Assembly: GCF_014648655.1 (NCBI RefSeq)
Contig: NZ_BMRN01000052.1
Coordinates: 1-36,286 of the forward strand
Origin: Streptomyces atratus
GTDB taxonomy: Bacteria; Actinomycetota; Actinomycetes; Streptomycetales; Streptomycetaceae
Direction of reading: 5' to 3'
DNA: 36,286 bases
In this document: positions 1-7,751 of the stretch, in pieces
How positions within the stretch are numbered: position 1 is the first letter of the stretch
Layout: every line of letters begins with the position of its first letter
Made by a program: the position numbers and the translations under genes
Notes under the pieces: model-generated
Databases searched by the model: none
What the model was told of the DNA's origin: nothing
The model's input: the letters and a program-made list of their open reading frames with translations, nothing else

Positions 1-447
1 CTCGACCGGTACGCCGACGCGGAACGGCACACCGACCGGGGCGTGGACATCGCCCGGCGGACCGGCCGACTCTACATGCTGTCGCAGCTCCTGCTGTGCA
101 AGGCCTACGCCCACTTCCTGACCTGCCGGGTCACCACGGCGCTGGAGCTGGCCGACGAGGCCGCAGCCATCGCCCGTGCCCTGGGCAGCGGCGAACTGCT
201 CGGCCTCACCCTCGCGATCCGGTCCCTGTTCCTCATGCAGGCCCGACCGCCGGGCGATCCGGACGTCCTGGCCGCAGCGGAGGAGGCGGCGGCAGCGACG
301 GAGCGCACGGGCGAGAGCTGGTGGTCCACGCTGGCACGGTCCCTGCAGGGGCGGCGGGTTCCGCCGACTGCCCGGACCGCAGAGTTTCCCAAGAAGGCCG
401 CTGACAGCGGAATGACCGGCCCCGCCGGGTGGGTCAGCGGGCGATGA
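1..447 (+). pseudogene. C-terminal fragment of a TPR-rich regulator (LuxR/LAL type), open at left edge
   Basis: The reading frame is open from base 1, so the 5' part lies outside the window. The peptide shows paired helices of tetratricopeptide type (YADAERH.DRG..IARRTGR, then ALELADEAAAIARALGS, then AAAEEAAAATERTG), the pattern of the long repeat region in actinobacterial LuxR-family ATPase regulators. Proteins of that family usually continue through more repeats to a C-terminal LuxR helix-turn-helix. Here the sequence loses repeat character after about residue 105 of the visible part and stops at 447, with no HTH. It therefore looks truncated or frameshifted. Its stop overlaps the 3' end of the convergent hydrolase gene by 14 bases. 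The TPR assignment is moderately secure; the exact regulator family is inference. Confidence 0.5.
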
Positions 448-1237
448 ACGGCTCGGTCAGGTGCGGTGTCGCGAGGTAGAGCGTGCCGGCGGCCCGGCTG
501 CGAAGCACCTGTTCCCTTGAGGACCTTGCCTGCTCAACGTCCATCTCGTGGGCGTAGGCGAGTTCGGGGTGGAGCAGCTGGATCGCGTGCACGAGCAGGT
601 CACCGGTGACGGCGACCAGGTCGCGCCCGGACTCGACGAGCACGCTCTGGTGCCCGGGTGTGTGACCGGGCGTGGCGAACACGCGCTCGCCGCCGCGCAG
701 CGGGGAGTCGCCGTCGAGCAGCCGTAGCTGGTCGGTCTTCCGGAGCGGGTCGATCACAGCGGACCGCAGCTGCGGGTTCACCTCCTCGATAGCGTCAAGT
801 TCGGCCTGCTGCAATAGGTATTCGGCGTTCGGGAAGAACGGCTGCGCCTGCTTGCCGCCGACGACGGCCCAGCCCACGTGGTCGGTGTGGAGGTGCGTGA
901 GCACCACGGTGTCTACATCGGATGGCTCGATACCCGCGGCGGCCAGCGAGGCCGGGAGCGCCCCGGGCACGGGCGCCCATGAGGCCGCCGGGCTGTCGGC
1001 CGGGCCGATCCCCGCATCGACCAGCGTCACACCCCGGTCGCTGCGGATCGCGAACGCGCGGAACTGGAGCCGCCAGCGCCCGTCGGCGTCGAGCGCGCCG
1101 GGATCGAGCCGGTCGGCCGCCGCCCACTGCTCGGCGGTGGCATCGGGGAACGCCTCCGACCTGGGGGAGAAGAAGGGGCCCGCGCCGTCGGCGAGCGCGA
1201 TGACGGTGTACGGGCCGACCTGGAGGGAAGGGGGCAT
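434..1237 (-). CDS. MBL-fold metallo-hydrolase (lactonase/glyoxalase II-like)
   Basis: A 267-aa protein with the metallo-beta-lactamase fold signature THLHTDHVGW. The HxHxDH metal cluster is at residues 115-120, a further His lies in ATPGHTPGHQ (192/196), and a bridging Asp candidate sits in VTGDLLVH (213). Family members hydrolyse ester, thioester or lactone bonds with two bound metal ions, usually Zn; the substrate cannot be read here. The length fits AHL-lactonase-like and related cytosolic MBL proteins, and no signal peptide is seen. The ATG at 1237 has only a weak ribosome site. A palindrome of MerR-operator type lies about 48 bases upstream (1285-1302), so control by a MerR-family protein is plausible. 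The gene converges on the regulator fragment at the left edge. Family call is strong, substrate unknown. Confidence 0.88.
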   Translation of the reverse strand: MPPSLQVGPYTVIALADGAGPFFSPRSEAFPDATAEQWAAADRLDPGALDADGRWRLQFRAFAIRSDRGVTLVDAGIGPADSPAASWAPVPGALPASLAAAGIEPSDVDTVVLTHLHTDHVGWAVVGGKQAQPFFPNAEYLLQQAELDAIEEVNPQLRSAVIDPLRKTDQLRLLDGDSPLRGGERVFATPGHTPGHQSVLVESGRDLVAVTGDLLVHAIQLLHPELAYAHEMDVEQARSSREQVLRSRAAGTLYLATPHLTEPFIAR

Positions 1238-1284
1238 CCCGCAGATAATGCCACCGGCGGGCGGCCCACGACCAGGCGGGTTGC

Positions 1285-1302
1285 CCTGGAGTTCACTCCA
1301 GG
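1285..1302. promoter_or_regulatory. MerR-type operator palindrome upstream of the MBL hydrolase
   Basis: The sequence CCTGGAGT-TC-ACTCCAGG is a perfect 8-bp inverted repeat with a 2-bp centre. It is nested in a second perfect 10-bp inverted repeat, GCCCACGACC (1264-1273) and GGTCGTGGGC (1301-1310). The inner palindrome resembles operators of MerR-family regulators such as ZntR. It lies about 48 bp upstream of the ATG of the minus-strand hydrolase. No MerR gene is adjacent; the nearest one is at 4738-5130. Confidence 0.5.
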
Positions 1303-1825
1303 TCGTGGGCTGCGACGGTCAGTACCGATAGAGGGGCATGACCCAGGACGCCAGAAATCCGCCACGGATGATCTCGGAGTCGTGAGGGTCCGCTACGTCT
1401 CGGCACCGGGCGTGAGGATAAAAGCAGGACGAGGCCGAGGGATGTGCGACATCCCGCGAGTTCCCCTGAGCCTTGCTAATCGACTGGCCTGCTGGCCTGG
1501 GCGTTCTTCCTGGTCGGAGTGTCTTTCCGTCGGCTGACGTAACTTCGGGGTTCCTGAAGCGCTCTCACTGTGCCCGATTGGCCATCGGTCGGGGTGAAGG
1601 TGAGGATGCACGGGTTGGCGGCGCTGGCGGTCGTACGGGACGCGTGAGCACTGGGCGCCCGCGCCAGCAGATCCCAGAAGGGGGCGACTCGCCTCTTTGT
1701 GTGAGAACGGGTTCTGAGAACCGATCCAAGATCAACGGGGTTCCGGTGACCCGTTCTTGATCTCGCTCGCGCAAAGGGACGTTTGTGAGAAGCGTTCATC
1801 GGCCCAGTGGTGTTGCACGTCTTCC
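1303..1825. other. Intergenic region with overlapping palindromes, no convincing gene
   Basis: About 520 bases between two minus-strand genes. A 15-codon plus-strand ORF (1338-1385) has a GAGGGG ribosome site, but then stops; it may be the stump of a regulator once divergent from the hydrolase. Further on is a run of palindromes: AGAAC-GG-GTTCT (1704-1715), overlapping GGTTCT-G-AGAACC (1710-1722), and AGATCAA-CGGG (1729-1739) pairing with CCCG-ttc-TTGATCT (1750-1763). The last lies just beyond the 3' end of the PucR-type gene and could act as its terminator or be a mobile-element scar. Nothing else is recognised. Confidence 0.45.
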
Positions 1826-2860
1826 TCAGTCGTTGAGTAGCCGCCATGCGGTGAGGGCGAGCCCGGCCCGTACCAAGCCAGTGGGCTCGGTGAGTTCGAT
1901 CCCCAGGGTCTTGCCGATCCGTTCGAGCCGGCCGGCAACGCTGCTGTGGTGCAGGTGAAGGAGATCGGCGGACCGGCGCAGGGAGCCGGTGGCGCAGTAG
2001 GCGTCCAGCGTCTTCACATCCTGAGGGTTGTCGGCTATGCGGGCGAGTGCGGCCACGTTGGCGTTGTCGCGCATGCAGTCCTGGGGCACCTGCGCGAGCA
2101 GCGCCAAGGCCCCCAGTTCGGCGTAGGAAACCACCGGGCGGCGTGGGGTGGTAAAGCGAAGAGCGGTACGGGCTTGCCGCCAGGACCGGTCAGGACGCCC
2201 GACGCTACCGATGCCCGCACGTACGCTTGCCGGAAACCGGGCCTGGTCCATGGTGGTCGCCAGGATGACGCCCACGTCGGCGATCCGCGCGGCCTTGACC
2301 GTGCGGGCCGGGCAGACCAGGGCGCCGACCTGGTCGAGTGGCAGCTGCGCGTGTACGGCGACGACGCGGACCGGCAGGTCGTCGGCAAACCCCAGGAGCC
2401 GTAGCGCCCGGGCTCGGGCCGCCTCGTCGCCGTCGGAGCTGATCACCAGTTCGACGAGGGCGGGGTCGGCCATGGTGGTGCGGGCCGGGCCGTACCGTTC
2501 GGTGATCGCGGCAGCGGCGAGGGCGAACCGGTCCAGGAGCACGTCGTCGAGCGCGTTCGGCGGGCCGAGGTGTTCCAGCCACACCGTGCCGATCTCCTCC
2601 TCGTCGAGCGTGATCGCCGCTGTGGCGGACGCGGATTGCGCGGGAAGGGACACCTCCCGGCCCTCGGGCGAGACGCGCATCACCCGCCCCGTTCCGTGGA
2701 GCCGGATGCCGGCCACGCACCCGGCCAGGCCCGCGGAGGCCCGGGCGAGCGCCGGGAGATCCACCCGCCGGCGCATCAAGGTGTCGTAGAACGCGATGAC
2801 GCGGAGCGCGCCATGTGTATGCGAGTCCAGATGCGACAGCCGTTCGGCGAGAGCCTCCAT
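1826..2860 (-). CDS. PucR-type (CdaR/HTH_30) transcriptional regulator
   Basis: About 344 aa. The C-terminus has the PucR-family helix-turn-helix: VKTLDAYCATGSLRRSADLL followed by LHHSSVAGRLERIGKTLGIE. The middle (GFADDLPVRVVAVHAQLPLD onward to RFTTPRRPVVSYAELGALAL) resembles the degenerate GGDEF-like domain of CdaR/PucR regulators. Such proteins control catabolic genes in response to metabolites. The start is uncertain: the frame stays open far upstream, but that part lies antisense to the hydrolase, so I chose the ATG at 2860 (MEALAERLSHL). A TTG nine bases upstream is an alternative, and neither has a good ribosome site. The gene is divergent from the hydrolase at 2969 with about 108 bp between them, so it probably controls the hydrolase-cupin pair. 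Confidence 0.75.
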   Translation of the reverse strand: MEALAERLSHLDSHTHGALRVIAFYDTLMRRRVDLPALARASAGLAGCVAGIRLHGTGRVMRVSPEGREVSLPAQSASATAAITLDEEEIGTVWLEHLGPPNALDDVLLDRFALAAAAITERYGPARTTMADPALVELVISSDGDEAARARALRLLGFADDLPVRVVAVHAQLPLDQVGALVCPARTVKAARIADVGVILATTMDQARFPASVRAGIGSVGRPDRSWRQARTALRFTTPRRPVVSYAELGALALLAQVPQDCMRDNANVAALARIADNPQDVKTLDAYCATGSLRRSADLLHLHHSSVAGRLERIGKTLGIELTEPTGLVRAGLALTAWRLLND

Positions 2861-2968
2861 GTGGCGCAAGGACAGGCGCTGGCCGATGCGCCGTTCGGTG
2901 GGTAACCCGGGTTCGATGCCCGACAGTTGGCGGATGACCCCCTGGACATCGACGGCCAGGATGGCCTC

Positions 2969-3865
2969 ATGGATCCCGAACTCGAACCATTCCTGCCGTT
3001 GATCCCGAAGACCGACCTGACCGACCCGGTCACCGCCCGCGAGAACTACGCCGCACGCGCCGCGGCGGCCCCGGCGCCGGACACATCCGCGATGCAGGTC
3101 GACGACCACACCGTGTCCGCCGATCCCGACGTGCCGGTGCGCATCTACCACCCGCATGGGGCGCGGAGCGCCCTCGTCTGGCTGCACGGCGGGGGCTGGA
3201 TCATGGGGGACCTGGACACCGATAACCACTTCGCCGCCCGGATCGCGGCCGCCGCCGACACGGCGGTGATCTCGGTGCGCTACCGCCGATCCCCCGAGCA
3301 CCGGTTCCCGGCCGCCCTCGACGACACCTACGCCGTACTGTCCTGGACCGCCGAACACGCGGCCGAGCTCGGCATTGACCCGAACCGGATCGCCGTCGGA
3401 GGACACAGCGCCGGCGCCGGGCTCGCCGCCGCAGTGACGTTGCGGGCGCGTGACGAGCAGGGGCCGCCGGTCCACTTCCAACTGCTCAACGAGCCCATGC
3501 TCGACGACCGCCAGGAGACCTGGTCGCAGCGGAACTTCACCGACACGCCCTCGCACGATCGCGACGTGATCAGCGCGGCGTGGCGGCACTACCTGGGCGC
3601 TCGGCCCGCCACACCGTACGCCGCCCCGGCCAGGGCCGACGACCTGTCCGGCCTTCCCCCGGCCTACATCTCCACCGCCGAGTTCGACCCGCTCCGCGAC
3701 GAAGGCATCGCCTACGCACTCCGCCTGCTTCAGGCGGGTATTCCGGTCGAGCTGCACCAGTGGCCCGGCACCTTCCATGGCTCACTGGCGGTCATGTCCG
3801 CCGACGTGTCCCAGCGGCAGCTCGCCGAACTCACCGCCGCCCTGCGCCGCGCCCTGGCCGAATGA
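2969..3865 (+). CDS. Alpha/beta hydrolase (hormone-sensitive-lipase family esterase)
   Basis: A 298-aa cytosolic protein of the HSL/BFAE family. It shows the oxyanion-hole motif HGGGW at residues 73-77 and the nucleophile elbow GHSAG with Ser147. Downstream are an Asp candidate in STAEFDPLRDEG and a His in WPGTFHGS, completing the usual Ser-Asp-His triad. Members hydrolyse short acyl esters of varied alcohols. The ATG at 2969 is preferred over an in-frame ATG at 2927 because AGGA at 2958-2961 sits at a suitable distance and the protein then starts like its relatives (MDPELEPFLP). It is followed after 74 bp by a cupin on the same strand, probably in one transcript, and is divergent from a PucR-type regulator. 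Substrate unknown. Confidence 0.88.
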   Translation: MDPELEPFLPLIPKTDLTDPVTARENYAARAAAAPAPDTSAMQVDDHTVSADPDVPVRIYHPHGARSALVWLHGGGWIMGDLDTDNHFAARIAAAADTAVISVRYRRSPEHRFPAALDDTYAVLSWTAEHAAELGIDPNRIAVGGHSAGAGLAAAVTLRARDEQGPPVHFQLLNEPMLDDRQETWSQRNFTDTPSHDRDVISAAWRHYLGARPATPYAAPARADDLSGLPPAYISTAEFDPLRDEGIAYALRLLQAGIPVELHQWPGTFHGSLAVMSADVSQRQLAELTAALRRALAE

Positions 3866-3939
3866 GGCGGCCACGGCCGACCAGGCCGGCGCCCGTACCC
3901 CCACCCCACCGGACGAACTCACAGAACGGACGTCCCGGC

Positions 3940-4329
3940 ATGACTGCTGCCCCGATCGATCTCTTCTCCTCCTTCATTCACTTCGACCCCAGTGGCCAGG
4001 TGCGCGCCGCGCAACCCGTGTTCGACTCCGAGCGGGACGGCTGGCAGTTGATGACCTTCCATGTGAAGACCGACGCCGACGTCCACGGCGACCATTGGGA
4101 AGTCCACTCCGCCGCAGACGAACTCGTGTCCTGCCTTACCGGCGGGATACGTCTCTACTTCCGCCCCGAGCAGCCGGGAGGGAAGGAGGAGGAGATCAAG
4201 CTGACGGCCGGAACGGCGGCCATCGTCCCGCGCGGGCGATGGCACCGCATCGCACTGGACGGCCCCAGCGACATCATGTCCGTCACCCTGCCGCGTGGTA
4301 GCCGCCTGGAGAGGCGGGCCGAAGCCTAG
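3940..4329 (+). CDS. Small cupin-domain protein
   Basis: 129 aa, a single cupin beta-barrel. The first cupin motif is recognisable around GDHWEVHSAADELVSCLTGG and the second around GTAAIVPRGRWHRIAL, which supplies the usual PxGxxH-type turn and His. Metal-ligand candidates are the His, Glu and His residues of these motifs. Single-domain cupins act as dioxygenases, isomerases or ligand sensors, and nothing here fixes the activity. The ATG at 3940 is chosen because the conserved part begins soon after it and the upstream frame is only an overlap with the hydrolase gene. The ribosome site is weak, fitting co-translation in an operon with the hydrolase just upstream. Confidence 0.8.
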   Translation: MTAAPIDLFSSFIHFDPSGQVRAAQPVFDSERDGWQLMTFHVKTDADVHGDHWEVHSAADELVSCLTGGIRLYFRPEQPGGKEEEIKLTAGTAAIVPRGRWHRIALDGPSDIMSVTLPRGSRLERRAEA

Positions 4330-4587
4330 CCAGGCCTTACATCCGTTCCTCGTCCACAACGCCACTCGGCACCGCCCGCCACCGGCGTCCGCGCCCACCC
4401 AGCGCTCACCAGCGTCGCTGAGCGAGCGCGACCGGGCAACACTCCGCTCAGACGTGGCCGCCGGGCCGGCCTGTTGCGAGGGAGCGAAGAGTCCATGTGA
4501 CTTCGTTCACTTCCAGCGACGGCGTTTGTCGATCTGTTTGAGCAGCAGTGAGTGCCCAGCGTCGCCATGATTGAGGTTCTTCCAACC

Positions 4588-4737
4588 TCAGCATGATGCG
4601 CGGTGAAGGACCGTGACGGCCTTCACGATGTCTGTGATTCGGTTGGTGCTGCAGCGGAGCTTGCGGAGAAGTCGCCAGCCCTTCAGGGTGGCCATGGCCT
4701 GCTTGCCGACGCAGCGGATCTTGGAGTGGGACACAGT
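4588..4737 (-). pseudogene. C-terminal remnant of an IS5-like transposase
   Basis: Read on the minus strand directly after the MerR gene's stop and in the same frame, about 49 codons give VSHSKIRCVGKQAMATLKGW then RLLRKLRCSTNRITDIVKAV, ending in a stop at 4588. This resembles the C-terminal tail of DDE (IS5/DDE_Tnp_4-type) transposases of actinomycetes, where a lysine/tryptophan helix and a 'KAV..L' end are common. The catalytic DDE part and any start codon are absent. The following 258 bases (4330-4587) hold no gene and probably include the rest of the element end. The identification rests on memory of the family tail and is moderate. Confidence 0.5.
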
Positions 4738-5130
4738 TCACGGCGCCGGATCCGGCGTCTGCCACGCCGCCATCTGCTCTCGGAACTTCGGGCATCTGAC
4801 GATGTCCTCTTCGCTGCATTTGAGGGCATGGGTCAGGAGCTGATGGGCGTGGTCGAGATCGACCAAGCGCTGCTCAATCTCGGTGATCTTGGCGCGGATC
4901 AGCGCCTCTCTGCGTGGCTGCTCCCGCTGGAACTCGCTGATCTCGAGCAGGGTCAGCCCAGCCTGCTGACACTTGCGCAGCACCGTGATCCGCTCGGCGG
5001 CCTCCGGCGGATAGCGCCGCTGGCCGCTCTCTCGCTCGGGCGCCGGCAGCAGGCCGTGGCGCTCCCAGTACCGGATGGCCGAAGCGGGCACTCCGGTGAT
5101 CTCGGCGAGTCGGCCGATCGTCATGCGCAC
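4738..5130 (-). CDS. MerR-family transcriptional regulator
   Basis: 130 aa. The N-terminus has the MerR winged helix-turn-helix: TIGRLAEITGVPASAIRYWE, then RHGLLPAPERESGQRRYPPE. A long dimerisation helix follows (AERITVLRKCQQAGLTLLEI to about residue 105). The C-terminal CSEEDIVRCPKF has two Cys that could bind metal or sense redox. The start is set by the ribosome site: AGGAGG lies 8 bases before a GTG at 5130, while the in-frame ATG at 5124 would be 14 bases away. The frame stays open upstream, but that part is antisense to the aldolase. The gene is divergent from the aldolase/CMD pair with a MerR-type operator between them, so it is their likely activator. The region just after its stop is transposase debris. 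Confidence 0.88.
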   Translation of the reverse strand: MRMTIGRLAEITGVPASAIRYWERHGLLPAPERESGQRRYPPEAAERITVLRKCQQAGLTLLEISEFQREQPRREALIRAKITEIEQRLVDLDHAHQLLTHALKCSEEDIVRCPKFREQMAAWQTPDPAP

Positions 5131-5165
5131 GTTCCGCTCCTCCTGCTCCTCGTCGATCCCGGTAT

Positions 5166-5196
5166 TTGACTTAAACCTTAGTTCAAGTTGAAGAGT
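5166..5196 (+). promoter_or_regulatory. MerR-type promoter/operator between merR and the aldolase operon
   Basis: TTGACT at 5166-5171 can serve as a -35. It is followed after 19 bases by a poor -10 candidate (AAGAGT, 5191-5196). The over-long 19-bp spacer is typical of MerR-activated promoters. Within it lies an inverted repeat, ACTTAAAC-CTTA-GTTCAAGT (5169-5188), with one mismatch in 8 bp. The site lies between the divergent MerR and aldolase genes, 61 bp upstream of the aldolase ATG. Confidence 0.6.
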
Positions 5197-5256
5197 GGTC
5201 GGCACGTGGACAGCGGCGAACGAGCGGCCGCTGGCAGCGCACTTGGAGATACCACT

Positions 5257-5922
5257 ATGAGCGACACATACGTACGGAAAGAGCGGGCCGACCAGCTGGT
5301 GGAAGCCGCTGAGAAGCTTTTCGCGGCCGGAGTGATGTCCCACTCCGGGCACGCCAACCTGAGCGCCAGGCTTGACGGTGAGCGCCTTCTGCTGACGCCG
5401 GGGTTCGTCCGCGGCCTGCGGACCGAACAACTGGCGACCGTCGGTTTCGACGGGCAGGTCCTGGAAGGCGAGCTGCAGTCCGTCAGCGCCGAGATCATCG
5501 CCATGCACAGCGCCGTGTACAAGGCCCGCCCCCACGTGGGCGCGATCATCCACACCCACTCGCCGTCCGCGACCGCCTTCGCCGTGGCCCACCGGCCGCT
5601 GCCCTGCCGCACCGAGCCGATGCTGCGCTTCGGACAGGCCGAGGACGTCCCCGTGGTTCCCTGGGGACCTCGCGGATCGGACGTGTCGGTGCGCGGAATC
5701 GCCGACGTGCTGGAACGGTGCCCGACGACGGCCGCGGTCCTGCTGGCCAACCACGGCCTCTTGGTGTTCGGCCCGGATTCGGCGGCCACCGCCCACCTCG
5801 TGGTGGCGATCGAGGAGAGCGCCGAAGCCGAGATCGCCGCCGCGGCGATCGGCGGGGCCGTGGACTTTCCCCCGGGCGCCCAGGAGGCCGTGCGCGCCGC
5901 GATCGCGCGGGTCAGGTCATGA
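5257..5922 (+). CDS. Class II aldolase/adducin family protein
   Basis: 221 aa, the usual size for L-fuculose-phosphate/ribulose-phosphate aldolase relatives. Metal ligands are visible as HTHS (H99 and H101) and NHG (H166), and the acid/base Glu candidate is in SVSAEI (E79). GHANLSARLDGERLLLTPGF matches the phosphate/substrate loop region of the family. Members perform Zn-dependent aldol cleavage or decarboxylation of small hydroxy acids or sugar phosphates. The ATG at 5257 has a GGAGA ribosome site and removes 23 in-frame upstream codons that lie in the operator region. It overlaps the next gene by ATGA, indicating translational coupling, and is divergent from a MerR regulator. Substrate unknown. 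Confidence 0.88.
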   Translation: MSDTYVRKERADQLVEAAEKLFAAGVMSHSGHANLSARLDGERLLLTPGFVRGLRTEQLATVGFDGQVLEGELQSVSAEIIAMHSAVYKARPHVGAIIHTHSPSATAFAVAHRPLPCRTEPMLRFGQAEDVPVVPWGPRGSDVSVRGIADVLERCPTTAAVLLANHGLLVFGPDSAATAHLVVAIEESAEAEIAAAAIGGAVDFPPGAQEAVRAAIARVRS

Positions 5923-6359
5923 CGGACGACGCCCTCGCCTCCCGTACGGAGGCCATACGCGACCGCTACCGCTCCACCCTCGGAACTGTTCCCGGCGGGG
6001 TGCAGGAGCGGCTGCGTCTGGCCCAGGAGTTCGGCCGACTGCCGACCGAAGAGGCGATCGCGGCACTGCGCCACATCGTGCTGACTGAGAATCCGCTGGG
6101 AGCGCGAGTGCAGCAGCTCGTCCACTTCGGGCAGCTGCTGTCCCTTGGCCGGGCACACCCCGCCCGGATCCACGCCCAGGGCGCACTCCACGCCGGAGCT
6201 GGCATTGCCGACCTCATCGGCGTCGCCGAGACTGCGCTCATCACCGCGGGCGTGCCGGCGTACGCACTCGGCACCGAGATCATCGCCGAACTCTTGCCGC
6301 CCGGAGATGACGGCGAAGAGCGACCATCGGATCGTGCGGGCGGCCCGGTCCGACTCTGA
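5919..6359 (+). CDS. Carboxymuconolactone decarboxylase-like protein (AhpD-like fold)
   Basis: 146 aa. The segment HFGQLLSLGRAHPARIHAQG followed by ALHAGAGIADLIGVAETALI and TAGVPAYALGTEIIAELL matches the helical core of the CMD/AhpD fold. The catalytic CxxC of AhpD peroxidases is missing and is replaced by a His-containing segment, so it is closer to gamma-carboxymuconolactone decarboxylase-type or non-redox members. The ATG (5919-5921) overlaps the aldolase stop, so the two proteins are probably made in fixed ratio. Together with the hydrolase and cupin upstream it suggests a pathway acting on a lactone or hydroxy-acid substrate. That pathway idea is inference. Confidence 0.75.
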   Translation: MTDDALASRTEAIRDRYRSTLGTVPGGVQERLRLAQEFGRLPTEEAIAALRHIVLTENPLGARVQQLVHFGQLLSLGRAHPARIHAQGALHAGAGIADLIGVAETALITAGVPAYALGTEIIAELLPPGDDGEERPSDRAGGPVRL

Positions 6360-6559
6360 GACAGAAGTCCACCCCTGGTCACTTGTATTGAGCCGTGATC
6401 ACTTCTACTGGCTGTTGGTGGGTCGCTGTCCTGTCAGTGGCAGGTGCTGTGAGTGGGCCCGGTATACGGGCGGGCCGGTGGTTGGGCAGATGACGGCGGC
6501 AGGCGGCTTGTTGTCTGGCAGGTGGTGTTCGCGTTGCCCCGCCTGTCAGTGTCGATCGT

Positions 6560-7600
6560 CATCATGGGAGACATGACCAACCCGAACCGGGCCTGATGCA
6601 CGATCGGGTGACATCTGAGTCCCGGACACCGAAGCCAACGGTTGCTTCTTCGGCCGGCCCGGTTCCGGCCGGGGACAGCAGCGGAGCGCGTATCCGCAGG
6701 TGAGAGTTGCCGCGCTGGTGGAGTGCGGGACGCATGCGGTGTCCGCCGCGGCCACCGGTCCGCTCTCCGTGCACGAACAGCGTCTCGTCCCGGACTTCTG
6801 GACCGGCTCGGGCCCGGGATGCTGGTGATGGCCGACCGGGGCATCACGGGCTTCGAACTGTGGCGGGCCTCGTCCGGCACGGGCGCCGACCTGCTGTGGC
6901 GGGTCCGCAAGAACATCGTGCTCCCGGTTCTTGAACAGTTCGGTGACGGCTCCTACCTGTCCCGGATCGCGGCCGCCGATGACCGTGCCCACCGGGACCC
7001 GGCCCCGGTCCGGGTGATCGAGTACACCCTCGACGGAGGCGACGGCACGGACTACCGGCTCATCACCACCGTCTGCGACCCGGACCAGGCCCCCGCCGCC
7101 GAACTGGCAGCCCTCTACCACCAGCGGTGGGAGATCGAGAACACCCTCGACGAGATCAAAACCCACCAGGGCGGCCGCCAACTGGTCCTGCGCTCGCAAT
7201 ACTCCGACGGCGTCGAGCAGGAGATCTACGGATTCCTCCTGGTCCACCATGCCCTCAGAGACGTCATCCACGACACCGCCCACCAAGCCGGCCTCGACCC
7301 GGACCGGATCTCCTTCACCCGCACCCTGAACGCCGCCCGCCGCCACGTCACCGACCAGGCGGCACTTTCCCCCCTCACGGCTGAAACGGGCCCTCTCCCA
7401 CACCAGCCGTGAACAGCTGGAACGACTCCTGCCGCCCCGCAGACCACGCGCCAACCCCCGCGTCATCAAACGCAAGATGTCCAACTGGCACCTCAAACAC
7501 CCCCATCACCACAACCACCAGCCAGAACACTCACACTCACCCCGCCCACCAAACCCACCAGCAGACGCCAGAAAAGTCCTTAAAGCAGCGGTATTGGGCT
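6560..7600 (+). pseudogene. Frameshifted IS4-family transposase remnant
   Basis: Pieces of one transposase are spread over different plus-strand frames. The first (about 6605-6790) reads VPDTEANGCFFGRPGSGRGQ and on to VRVAALVECGTHAVSAAATG, with a TGA just before it. The second (about 6795-7370) reads GPGMLVMADRGITGFELW, then a middle part ending in YHQRWEIENTLDEIKTHQGG, the IS4 Y-x2-R-x3-E-x6-K signature, and LLVHHALRDVIHDTAHQAGL. The third (about 7380-7600) reads RPRANPRVIKRKMSNWHLKH. One stop and at least two frameshifts make it non-functional. No terminal inverted repeats could be assigned with confidence. The preceding 200 bases (6360-6559) hold no gene I recognise. Confidence 0.82.
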
Positions 7601-7639
7601 TAGTGCGAGTTTCCGTTCCGATGTTCCAACTGTCGCCAA

Positions 7640-7654
7640 TTGCATCAGATGCGA
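7640..7654. repeat. Palindromic 15-mer, copy 1 (TTGCATC-A-GATGCGA)
   Basis: An odd palindrome with arms TTGCATC and GATGCGA around a single A, with one mismatch. It is followed directly by the perfect palindrome GCGAATTCGC (7651-7660), which shares its last four bases. A second copy in inverted polarity lies at 7806-7820. Such paired sites look like a dimeric protein's binding sites or the ends of an element. Confidence 0.55.
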
Positions 7655-7751
7655 ATTCGCGACGGTATGCGAACCAGTCCGAGCAAGGGCGTCAACCGCG
7701 CTGCGATCCAGTGGTGTTGGGCACCACCGCTACTGGTGAAGATAGCGGTCG

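Noticed and set aside
1393..1847. Several open frames of 60-120 codons between the MBL and PucR-type genes
   Set aside because: No ribosome sites, no recognisable motifs, and compositions expected from GC-rich non-coding DNA.
2861..3778. N-terminal extension of the PucR-type gene to about 650 aa
   Set aside because: The extension is exactly antisense to the alpha/beta hydrolase and has low-complexity Gly/Val/Arg sequence.
5131..5796. N-terminal extension of the MerR gene
   Set aside because: It is antisense to the aldolase. The MerR helix-turn-helix begins right after a GTG with a well-placed AGGAGG.
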